Shown here one piece after another: positions 54,001-62,930 of a stretch of DNA of 64,000 bases. The DNA is from Vandiemenella viatica (lineage: Eukaryota > Arthropoda > Insecta > Orthoptera > Morabidae): positions 177,675,121 through 177,739,120 of the forward strand of contig CM061919.1 of NCBI GenBank assembly GCA_031002005.1, read 5' to 3'. The translations under genes and the position numbers were made by a program. The notes beneath the pieces were generated by a model that was not told where the DNA came from, searched no databases, and saw nothing but the letters and a program-made list of their open reading frames with translations. Position 1 is the stretch's first letter; each line of letters starts with the position of its first letter.

Positions 54001-54165
54001 GGGGAAGAGGGGGTGGTTTTTTGGAAATTTTATTTCTTAGGAACCATCCCGGACGCGCACTCGACAACTCGTCAAAGTTACACCGCAATCGGACTAATGG
54101 TTTAGGAGCGCATAGAGGACAAACAGACAGGCAGACAAATTTTGATTTTTATATAATAGATAGAT
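51091..54165 (+). repeat. 3-kb modular repeat (ctagctgacccggcaatgc type) inside LINE A
   Basis: Begins ctagctgacccggcaatgct and ends cagacaggcagacaaatttt...tatataatagata, a head and tail seen on dispersed repeats in many arthropods (recollection). The interior repeats a block many times: 'tttccatcaaaatcggataaa' (51783, 52203, 53219, 53677, 53948), 'aaattatggggtg' and 'cgcactcgacaactc...aaagttt...cagtaatcgg' (51890, 52918, 53500, 54056). 'ctagacttgag' also recurs (51120, 51942). It looks like several diverged head-to-tail units. Superfamily not assigned and no transposase or RT seen. Confidence 0.75.
52314..52795. mobile_element. pogo/Tigger-like MITE
   Basis: Perfect 23-bp inverted repeats lie at 52314-52336 (cagtagaactccaattatcc...) and 52773-52795. 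TA flanks both sides (52312-52313, 52796-52797). The TIR with repeated attatccgaa motifs is characteristic of pogo/Tigger-type elements. It interrupts one module of the surrounding repeat between gttttaaagta and catgtgaaaattt, so the empty site can be inferred. No coding capacity in 482 bp. Confidence 0.93.
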
Positions 54166-54425
54166 TAAACAATCTAATTTCAGATAGTAAACAATCAACA
54201 CAATTATTCATTAGAATAATGAATAGCAATGGTCCCAATACGCTACCCTGCGGCACTCCCAGTTTTACTTCCACTTCCTTTGATACCACATTTCCTACCG
54301 TAACTTTCTGTTTTCTACCTTTTAAAAATTCTTCTACCCAGCAAATCACTTTCTCATCCACTCCAATAGTTTTTACCTTATTTACTACCATTTTATAGCT
54401 TACTCTGTCAAACGCCTTTGAAAGA

Positions 54426-55155
54426 TTTAATTTAATTTAATTTAATTGCAATGGAGCACAGGCTCCGGTGGCAATTTCCCTACACACCCATCTTCCCCCT
54501 ATCCTGCACCCACCTACATTTGCCCTCTACAAATTTTATCTTTAAATTCCTTCAAAGTTTTCGGTAAATTATTCATCATTTCTCTTGGTAACTCATTCCA
54601 ATCCCTGACACCCTTACCTAAAAAAGATAATCTACACACACCCTTGTGCTTGAAATCAAGTGCCAGCTTGTGATCATGGTCACCTTTTCCCTTCCATGCA
54701 CTACTTTTCATACCTATTGCAATATCTTTCCATGCCTCATCGCCAGTATATGCCCTGTACACTCCCATGACCCTCCTCATCCTCCTCCTGTCTTGCAATG
54801 AATCCCATTCCAGCTCCTTTATCATATCCGTCACTGATTGCATTCTGCGATAATTTCCAGAAACAAATCTAGCAGCCCTTCTTTGCACCCTCTCCAACTC
54901 CTGTATTTGATACGTAAAATGAGGGTCCTATACTACACTACCATATTCGAGCAATGGTCTGACCAAAGTTTTGTAACCCAATTCCTTGACTTCTCTCGTA
55001 CATCCCCTCATAACTCTCTTCAACAAGTGCAGAACTTTGAAACCTTTTCCTACCACCTGTCCTATGTGTCCTGCCCAGTTAAGTTTGTTATCAAAAGTAA
55101 TTCCAAGATATTTGCATTTCAAATCTTCAGCAAGCAATTCTTTCCCCACCTTATA
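54426..55155 (-). mobile_element. LINE B (same family, copy 5) inserted in LINE A
   Basis: The 3' terminus atttaatttaatttaatttaattgcaatgg begins at 54426. The frame at 54514-54897 is open (VQRRAARFVSGNYRRMQSVT to FKDKICRGQM) and the upstream thumb (GKELLAEDLKCKYLGITFDN) runs to 55149. It ends abruptly at 55155 where LINE A's IDTV codons resume. It splits LINE A within the RT catalytic block. Confidence 0.88.
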
Positions 55156-55455
55156 TTATACAGTATCAATTTGGGCTCCCTTGTCCATTTCATCTGAAAT
55201 ATCTTGCATATATCCCACAAACTGAGATTCGCATGAATATCCTTGCCTGAACCCATGTTGCCAACTTGAAAACCACTTAAGTTCCTCACATACATTTCTG
55301 ATGTGGTTGTATATCAATCTTTCCATTAATTTACCTACCACTGAAGTCAAACTGATTTGCCTGTAATTCTCAACTCTATTTCTCACCCCTCCTTTATGTA
55401 CCGTTACTACTATCGCACTTTTCCAGTCTTGTGGTAAGCAGCAAGTATCCAGACT

Positions 55456-55636
55456 GCCGGCCTCGGTAGCGTAGGGGCTAGAGTGCTAGCTCCACGTGCC
55501 GAAGGCCGCCGGTTCGAATCCGGCCGCGGGCATGGATGTTGTGTGTCTGTGTGAATGTCTTGTCCGTCCTGTGGCGTCTATACATTGGAAAAAATACACA
55601 TTGAGCTGGCTGTATGGCCTCCGTTGCCGAATGCCA

Positions 55637-55687
<51 letters not shown>
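55456..55687 (+). repeat. Young tRNA-derived SINE with 13-bp TSD and long poly(A)
   Basis: aagtatccagact at 55443-55455 and 55688-55700 is an exact 13-bp duplication. The head carries A-box-like ggtagcgtaggggctag and a consensus B box ggttcgaatcc. The body is ggatgttgtgtgtctgtgtg...gtccgtcctgtggcg, and the tail is a run of about 50 A. The intact promoter boxes and pure tail suggest recent insertion. It is a different family from the ccagatttcggtttt SINEs. Confidence 0.95.
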
Positions 55688-55692
<5 letters not shown>

Positions 55693-56096
55693 TCCAGACT
55701 CAATTTAAATGATATTTCAAGATAAGGTACAATGTCACATCCGGCTATCTTTAAGATATCTGTTGTAATATTGTCTACACCAGCCCCCTTATGTTTTTTC
55801 AGCTTGCTTATTTCCTTCATGATTTATTCAGGAAGAATTTCAAATTTTTTAGTATCTTCATTTCTAATCGTATTGTTAAGATTGTTCTTCGAATTAGACC
55901 TACCCGTTTCTGATTCATTGTCCCTAATGCTCTCACTAAGCCAGTTACTTAAAATCTCTGCCTTTTTCAAATCCTCAGTAGTCCTGCTTTCACAAACAAA
56001 ACGACGATTTAACAAGTATCTATCTACCAAAGTTCTAAGGTCTAAAAAAGACGAGGCGGTTTCTGCCGCGCGGCGGTAGAGTCGACGCATGAACCA

Positions 56097-56450
56097 TTGC
56101 TGATAATGCAAGGATTTATTAGCAGCAGCCAAGATATGGAGGTGTTCGACGAGTTTTCGCTTATTTTCAACTACGGCACAGATCAAAAAATCACTAGCTG
56201 GAACGCTGAGAATGTTGCCGCTGAAGACCGTTGGGCGGAACTATTTCAACACTTCCGTGTCAACACTTTCAACTTTATGAACTTTCATATACCTATTGAG
56301 AATTTTAAGTGTGCGCATGGAAGTAACGCGCCTGTGGAAAGAGTTTTTTCTGTGATGAAATATGGACAAGTGACAAATACGCAGTTAAGTCTCGCAGTAT
56401 TGAAAGCCATTTTGATGACCAAGACTAACATCAACAAATCATGTAATTGA
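56097..56450 (+). pseudogene. hAT transposase C-terminal fragment (hATC dimerisation domain)
   Basis: The frame includes RWAELFQHFRVNTFNFMNFH and then HGSNAPVERVFSVMKYGQVT, the hAT dimerisation signature (SNAxVERxFSxM), followed by LAVLKAILMTKTNINKSCN at the stop. The N-terminal zinc finger and DDE parts are missing, displaced or deleted with the LINE A insertion. Its position 230 bases from the right TIR is normal for hAT. Confidence 0.85.
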
Positions 56451-56713
56451 AAACTAGACCCGATATTTTGAAACTGATTTGTTCTGCCGATAAACAGAAA
56501 TAACTGTCTAGTTAGACGTTAGATGTCAGACACTAAGCTTAAGTAACTCAGTTAACATGTGATATACTTTCTACTTACTAAAAGAGTTTTTAATAAAAAC
56601 TAGTAAAATACGAAAAATAGTTTCAAATTAGCTAAGCCGAAAAAAATTCCTCAAGCGTCCCACTCAGATGAAAAAAATAAATGGTCACGTTAAACATGAA
56701 GAACATTTGTCCT

Positions 56714-56833
56714 CAGTGGCGGATCCAGGGGGGGGGGGCTAGGGGGCAGAAGCCCCCCCCAAAAAACACCAAGCCCCCCCCAAACCAAATCCTAGCCCCT
56801 CCCCCCCAAAACAAAATTCTGGATCCGCCACTG
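56714..56833. mobile_element. 120-bp hAT MITE with perfect 8-bp TSD
   Basis: cagtggcggatccag (56714-56728) and ctggatccgccactg (56819-56833) are perfect 15-bp inverted repeats. tttgtcct is duplicated at 56706-56713 and 56834-56841. The interior is a G-run (56729-56738) and C-runs with 'agccccccc' repeats. It inserted 13 bases outside the larger hAT's TSD. Confidence 0.93.
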
Positions 56834-56841
56834 TTTGTCCT

Positions 56842-57261
56842 CATTTGCGTTTGAACATTGTATCTAAAAATATGAGCGTAAAAAGCAATTTTAGTCTCAG
56901 ACTATCTAGCATTACACTGAGTTGCCGATTAATTTAAAGTTCATCAACTTTTTTTTATTTTAGGGAAGGAGGGGAAACAATTTCCAGATATTGTCGTGCA
57001 CAATACACCTAGAAGCTCTCTGTAGTTGAAAATTGTTTCCTCCTCTAGGATCCTAGAGACACAATATGCGTCACATTTAAATCCTGTTATAAAATCATTA
57101 AGGCCAGAGGGTGATATAATTAGCCCTGTCTTCAGTTTTTTTTTTTTTGCTATAAATTGCAACGCATATCGAAAAATGAATTACTAAATATTTTTTGTTT
57201 AGGGCTTTAAGACAAATCAACGTTCAGGTAATAAGCCGAAAGGAGAGAATTGGGTACAATG
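56842..57261. other. No recognised feature
   Basis: AT-rich. A minus-strand 72-codon open frame (56944-57162) has no recognised domain. Confidence 0.4.
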
Positions 57262-57420
57262 ATCGAGAAGGAATTCGGCCATAGTCTTTTGAACCATCCA
57301 GGCATTCTCCTGGAGTGATTTTGGTAAGCCACGGAAAACTGAAATTAGGATGGTAGGACAGGGATTCGAACCTCCTTCATGCGAGCACCGAGCGTTTACT
57401 TAATCGCTTTTACATTTATA
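57262..57420 (-). repeat. tRNA-derived SINE
   Basis: Minus-strand copy of the common SINE: cgaattccttctcg, gaatgcctggatgg, aaatcactccaggag, tttccgtggcttacc, then a B-box-like ggttcgaatccctg near 57362-57375. Confidence 0.78.
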
Positions 57421-58611
57421 AACTACCAGTAACTGGCTTATAAAAATGTGTTTCCATTCCTCTACATAAATTCCGCAATAAAAGTAGCAAAAAAAAAAAA
57501 AAAAAAAAAAAGAAAGATAGCAACAACTGAATCTTGATTTAGTTCCAGAAACTTATTTTCTAATACCCTTTTTTTGCTTTGCAAGTTTGTTGTTTTTCTC
57601 TCTCTTCTCAAATACTCTCGTGCCAGTCTAACTTTTGACAATGAATGCAGGACGACAGAAAATATTTCTTATTTAGTCACTATCAGCGACATTTAGCAGC
57701 ATTATTTACTGTGAGACAACAACTGTGGCTGAATCCTTCCATCTAATGTATGTTGTGTGTGTCGTTTATAATAACTCAAAGACTGATTCATTCTTTCGTC
57801 GCATTTTATGCTGCAGGTTTATGGAACTGATATTAATCAGTTGTAGAAACAATAAAAAGAAATCTGTCGCCCATTATTTTTCAAGTCGTCAGCTGATCAT
57901 CCCATGTTTAATGTCACATTCTGTGTAATTCGTACAGTGAGCGTATTGAAACGAAGTTTATCTCTTATACACCTTGAATATTACGTGTCACAGCAGAATG
58001 GCAGTCACGAATATATTTCTGAAGGGTCTCAATTTATGACTAACCACAAAAATGTGCTTGAAAAATAAATAAATAATAAGTACGGCTGTATTGATAGCAC
58101 CTATATATGACATTTAAAACACATCATATTTAAAAATGAACAAATACATAAAGAAATAGACTATAATTCGTATATTACGGCCACGCGTAAATTTCAGTTA
58201 GGAGCTTTTGCCCTTTCGTTCCATTTCGCTACATCTCCTTGTCACATAATTTCCTGATTTGAGATCACTGTTGAGTTTTTTCAATTGCTGTTTGCGCTCT
58301 CAAATCTTTTTTTAATCTTTGTTACATTAATTGACCATTTGTACTTTACAGCAAAACATTGTTGCGGGAAACTGAAATCCTTGTGGATTTCGGAATACAC
58401 CGAGAAAAACTTAAAAAATATATATAAATATACGGTATCTAGTTTTTGGGGGTAATTATTCGATTGGCTCATGACGCACAACTACACTTCTATAGGTATC
58501 ATCTCTGTTTAATAAAAGTTCCTTGACAAACTTATCCTGTTACGCAGTCCTTGTCTCCGCGCTGTGCTGCTTCATTCAGAGATAAGCGATTTGCAACCTC
58601 TCACTGAGATA
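57421..58611 (+). other. Region upstream of the Rbp1-like gene
   Basis: AT-rich, with a poly(A) run at 57490-57511. It probably contains the promoter and 5' UTR of the SR-protein gene. 'ctgtttaataaaagttcc' (about 58505) and a pyrimidine-rich 'cagtccttgtctccgcgctg' (about 58546) are visible, but no TATA box or initiator can be assigned with confidence. Confidence 0.35.
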
Positions 58612-58983
58612 ATGTCTCGCTATTACAGTTCTCCTTGCAAAGTGTATGTCGGAAATTTAGATACAAGCGTATCGAAGTACGACCTGGAAAATATGTTTAA
58701 CAGATATGGACCAATAAGAGACGTGTGGGTTGCAAGAAATCCTCCTGGATTTGCCTTCGTCGAATTCGATGATGCAAGGGATGCTCAGGATTCTGTACGA
58801 GCACTCGATGGAATCCGGATGTGCGGAAGGAGGCTTCGAGTAGAAATGTCAACTGGAGGAAGACGCAAGATCGAGGTCCGAAAAAGATCTCGGTCATATT
58901 CGCCGCGAAGGCGTTCAAGAAGTAGGTCACGGTCTTCGTCGTCCAAATCGCGATCTCGTTCTAGTTCTAAGAGCCGGCGATAA
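58612..58983 (+). CDS. SR splicing factor, Rbp1/SRSF3-like, intronless
   Basis: 123 codons from ATG at 58612. The earlier in-frame ATG at 58564 would add 16 residues not typical of the family, whereas [16 protein letters not shown] is the usual start. An RRM covers residues about 9-80: RNP2 KVYVGNL and RNP1 PPGFAFVEF. This is followed by a linker and an RS tail ([20 protein letters not shown] to the end). SR proteins of this group bind exonic enhancers and recruit the spliceosome; the RS dipeptides are phosphorylated by SRPK/CLK kinases. The frame is intact with no internal intron. Several RRM positions differ from common Rbp1/SRSF3 sequences ([20 protein letters not shown]). It could be a functional retrocopy or an intronless family member. 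A 15-20 residue shorter tail than usual is noted from general knowledge. Confidence 0.92.
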   Translation: MSRYYSSPCKVYVGNLDTSVSKYDLENMFNRYGPIRDVWVARNPPGFAFVEFDDARDAQDSVRALDGIRMCGRRLRVEMSTGGRRKIEVRKRSRSYSPRRRSRSRSRSSSSKSRSRSSSKSRR

Positions 58984-59092
58984 CTTTGCTATTTACTTCG
59001 CAGATTATTTTGAAATAAGCGTACAAAAACATTGGCTGTCTTATGTTGGCTTTATATTGTGAAGAAGTGGAAAATTTTGAGGAGTTATTCGC

Positions 59093-59098
59093 AATAAA
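59093..59098 (+). terminator. Candidate polyadenylation signal of the Rbp1-like gene
   Basis: AATAAA 110 bases after the stop codon, within 'attcgcaataaatcatgttatt'. It is followed by tgctaaagctgttt. Distance and sequence suit a short 3' UTR. Confidence 0.5.
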
Positions 59099-61234
59099 TC
59101 ATGTTATTGCTAAAGCTGTTTATGCGGATTTATAAGGCTATCTGTAGACGCTAAACTTCAGTGCAAAGATATTAAGTATTGACAACAATTGCTTCATATT
59201 TGATGTTTGTATTTCTACATGTCATTTTTGTCAGTATTTACGTTACATTTATTTGTCTCAACTCGAAATGTACGTTAGCCATTTTCGCCTGACTTTCCAG
59301 TCAGACAATTTATGTTAAGAATTCCTTATAAAAACAATCCAAAGAAATCTTTCTACTTACGGCACGTTTCCGGAATAACGATATTTTTTATTTTGAAAAT
59401 CTAATTAAAATTAAATTTGTGGTCAATAATCAAAGAAACACCTATTATTGGTTTAAGGGAATAAAAAGTAAGTGAGAACGTTTTCTTTCTTGGCATTCTT
59501 GAATTTATTTCATGCAATTGATATCCACACATATTGACATCATTTCACTTTCATAAAAAATATTTTCATAGAAATTAATAACTTAAAAATGAGTTTTGCA
59601 AAATGAGATGGAAGATGTACAGATGCTTTGTCCTAATGCCAATGAATTTTTTGTGCATTGCCACTTACCATAATTGCACATTATTACAGTCATTTGCCTT
59701 ATAAACACAAAAATATGTAATGTAAAATAAGCTACAGATCACAACTTTATGTTTGTGTTCATTTCTTTAATCTTAATAAAGTAGGTCTATAATAGTTGAT
59801 CTAAAATATCAGGTATCACAAATATTTCTAGATGTATATACTGTAATATGGAAAATGATGCCATATTAGACTCTGCACCAATCAGAAAGTGCCCACACAA
59901 GTATTTATTTGTCAATTCATTAGATAAAAATATTAGGTTGATAATTCTAAAAAGTTTTCAATTTATTCGAACGGACTATAATATTTTCTTTTTACTACAG
60001 TTTTAAACGTTGTTTTTAAATATATTACAGCATAAGTATTAACGAGAAGCAATTTTGAATAAAAAATAGAATAAAGTAACTATGTGTGGCAGCTATAAAA
60101 CTATTGATTTTGCCATTAGTTGTTGTTCATTTTTGAAATAACATGTGTATAAAGCCAGTTTCCTGCAAATACAATAACTGATTTTTCAGTAGAATTCCAG
60201 AAAAAATGAACAAATTACCCATCTCAAATATACAATATAGTGGATTCAGGCTATAACAACTTAAATGAAATATCTGCTAGTGTTTTGGGCTTTAGTACAA
60301 CAGACTGTATCAAATGTTTTATGTCTGCTTGCAAATAATAAGTTTAAACTTTGATTGGAAACTCTTCAGTTATTTCTTTCTGACTATGGAAGACAGATTT
60401 GCTCAGTTACATTTTTGTGTACAGTTGTATAATTATTTATTTATTTTTAATTTAAGGTTAAACTGGACACTGTTGATAAGCTGTGTTTATCTCTCTTGAA
60501 GTTATGGGTGCAACGTGCAGCAATAAAGTTGCTAGACTTTTATTTTTACTTATTATTTCAATTAGTGGAACAGGTTAGATGATAATTATCTCTTACCTTG
60601 TACCCATATTAACAATAAAAAAGAACTTATGAAAATTTATCATTTACTTGCAGAACTCTTTGTTTTCCTTAACTTTTCCTGAAACCATACATATTTTTAA
60701 AATGATAATTCATGTTACAGCTGCTATCAAGTTATTCCACTATTGAGATACTATGGTATTAATTCTTTTTCCACCATTTTTTCCTTTTTGTACAGAATGC
60801 CAAGAGACTAATCAATGAATGGTAGCACTAATAGTTCCATCATCCTCCTCACCATTATTATTAATTAAGTGTAATAAAGCTTATACACAGGTGGCGAATT
60901 CTCAAAAAACTATGTTATACAAAATTCTACTTTAAATTCTTTCACTATTTGAGGTAAATTGTTTTGTACATTTCAGTCCAGAGGTTCCCAAGGCTTTTCT
61001 TAACATTCCCCCCATCTGTGAAAAGAAAAGTTCCCCCACCTCCTCCCCCTTCCATCAAAAGATACCCCCTCCCCCACCACAATTTTATTATTAAAAAGCT
61101 AAATGCCTACTTCCCAGTACTAACAATGAAATCTCAGAGAAAACTCTCTATATACTTGATGTTAGTGTAAAGGTTGATGGCGTTGAGACAGTGTGTCATC
61201 CACAAGGGCGGCGAAGCTACCTCATATCCCACAT
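59099..61234. other. 2.1 kb without recognised genes or repeats
   Basis: Strongly AT-rich. A C-rich patch at 61007-61078 (ttcccccacctcctccccct) resembles simple-sequence DNA. The short open frames carry no motif. Confidence 0.45.
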
Positions 61235-61600
61235 ATATACTTTTATATTTAATTAAATTGTGATGGAGCGCACGCTACGGTGGCAATTTTTCTACACACC
61301 CATCTTCCCCCTTTCCTGCACCCATCTACATTTGCCCTCTGCAAATTTTTGCTTTAAATTCTTCCAACGTATGGTAAATTATTTATCATTTCAGTGGGTA
61401 ACTTATTGCAATCCCTGACATCCTTACCCGAAAAAAGAGAATCTTCCTACTCCCGAATTGTGGTAGTTTTTGATTACTACTATGAAAATTCCTCCACCAA
61501 TTGCTCCTCTATCTCTGTAGTACACTCTGCAACCATCGGGAAAAACCTCATAGTCTAGTACTCCTTTTTTTTTTAACCATGTTTCACTGACGTTAACAGA
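61235..61600 (-). mobile_element. LINE fragment (CR1/L2-like family, copy 6) joined to an endonuclease piece
   Basis: atttaattaaattgtgatgg is the family 3' terminus, followed by cctacatttgccctct-like 3' coding end (61327-61345). It is more diverged than the other copies. At about 61455 it changes to a minus-strand segment reading YYRDRGAIGGGIFIVVIKNY, an endonuclease-type LINE motif. Internal deletion of the element between the two is likely. Confidence 0.65.
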
Positions 61601-61638
61601 AAATAATCATACGTTACTGGGCATAAATTACTGGGGAG

Positions 61639-61661
61639 ATATATATATATATATATATAAA
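61639..61661. repeat. (AT)n microsatellite
   Basis: About 23 bases of alternating AT. Confidence 0.9.
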
Positions 61662-61689
61662 TAAAGTTGATAAGGAACTTAACTGCTGT

Positions 61690-62930
61690 TAACTACAGTG
61701 GATAACAAATATGACACTAAACTAAATTCATATTTGGATTTCAGAGGTAGGTTTTCGATTTTCTTTACCGGTGGGGTCTTAAATTTATCAGTTGTGGAGA
61801 GGTAAGTAAAATAAGATCAACAACATGAGGGATCAGGGATTTGCAAAAGGGGATTTAATAAACCATTGAACATGGTTAAAGGTACAGTTTTAAAAAGGCA
61901 CATATAGTTGACATATTTCTAGGAACGGTCCGGTATGTAGCACCAGAATAGTGGAGAGTGGAGGGAACAGATCAAAGAGGTAATAAGAATGAGGACAGAA
62001 ATTTTTATTGAAAAAAAAGAGGTTACTGGAAAATTCAATGGTTATGTTATATAATTCAGGTAAAGAGAAGGTACTTAGATAATCCTGAATCAGGATTCAA
62101 AAGAAGTTGCCAAAGATATAAGAAAACTAAGATATTAAGTGACAGGTTAATGAGACTCTCATACAGGGATGGAAGGAGAAACTTACAGCAGGAACTTCTC
62201 CCTGTAAGTAAAAATGAGAAGCTGGGAAATCTGAAATATATCCTAAGGATTCTTTGGGAGAATTGTGGGTTTAAAAGCCTTAAAGGAGCCATTAGGAATT
62301 GTAGTATTGCAAATGTCTGAAATATAGGAAATTATGCCACTGTTGCATACCTAGAAAAATTTAAATTGAATCTGGAGACTTGTTCAAACCAGAATTCCGA
62401 GAAAGTGCCCCAGTAGTACTGGTTCATAAAGTAGTTAGACATAAAGGGTTGAAAACTACAGGCCAATTAGTTTGGTCTTGTTGTTAGGTAAGATGGTTGA
62501 GAGCTTGATATACAAAATCAGAAATGTCTCTGTGGAAAGGAAGTGGTTTCTAAATCAGCAACATGTGTTAGGAGATGATATTAATGTGAACCTCAGCTAG
62601 TGAGTTATGTACAAGACATTTTGCATAAAATGGGAAGTTTTAGGTTAAAATTGGATCCCTTGAAGGCGTTTGTGGAAAATGAGATAGAAACGCTAAAGAT
62701 GGATTAAATATGATTTTCTGAGTTAGGAAGGAAAGAGAATAGAAAATGTAAAATAAAATGAGGGATGAGTGAAGACAGGAGTTCCATATGGCGTTTGTTC
62801 TAGCACTGTTCACTATTCTGGTGAATGATTGTTTTAATGGATCACAATGAAAAGTTAGGTTGTTTGCAGATGACATAATGTTATATCGCAGAACTAAAAT
62901 GTGAGAGGATGTGCCAGAGTAATCGCAGGG
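61690..62930 (+). mobile_element. Decayed LINE, RT region
   Basis: Plus-strand RT motifs across stops: VENYRPISLVLLLGKMVESL at about 62448-62510, NQQHVLGDD-like (QHGF block) at about 62555, then VRLFADDIMLYRR at about 62855-62890 with both catalytic Asp. Preceding sequence could be the ORF2 linker. It lies in the opposite orientation to the fragment at 61.2 kb. The boundaries are approximate. Confidence 0.65.

Larger units (their letters stand above)
50214..56045 (-). mobile_element. LINE A (CR1/L2-like family, copy 4) inserted in the hAT
   Basis: Pieces 50214-51090 (3' end to RT thumb), 54166-54425 (RT palm), 55156-55455 and 55688-56045 (RT fingers and linker) read collinearly on the minus strand. 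Motifs in element order: AEILSNWLSESIRDNE, ISKLKKHKGAGVDNITTDIL, NYRQISLTSVVGKLMERLIY, QHGFRQGYSCESQ, then DKGAQIDTV ... KAFDRVSYKM continuing across LINE B, GVPQGSVLGPLLFIILMNNC and DRISSWVGKHGMKINAKKCQ. The interruptions are a modular repeat, LINE B and a SINE. The 5' end near 56045 abuts hAT sequence, so it is 5'-truncated. Confidence 0.88.
50147..56692 (+). mobile_element. hAT transposon split by nested insertions, perfect 8-bp TSD
   Basis: The ends taacgtgaccat (50147-50158) and atggtcacgtta (56681-56692) are perfect 12-bp inverted repeats. aacatgaa lies immediately outside both (50139-50146, 56693-56700), an exact 8-bp hAT duplication across 6.5 kb. Only 67 bases of the left end (to 50213) and about 650 of the right end (from about 56046) are hAT. 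Everything between is later insertions. Confidence 0.95.

Noticed and set aside
55456..55540. tRNA gene
   Set aside because: Boxes are good but the segment continues into a SINE body with poly(A) and a 13-bp duplication.
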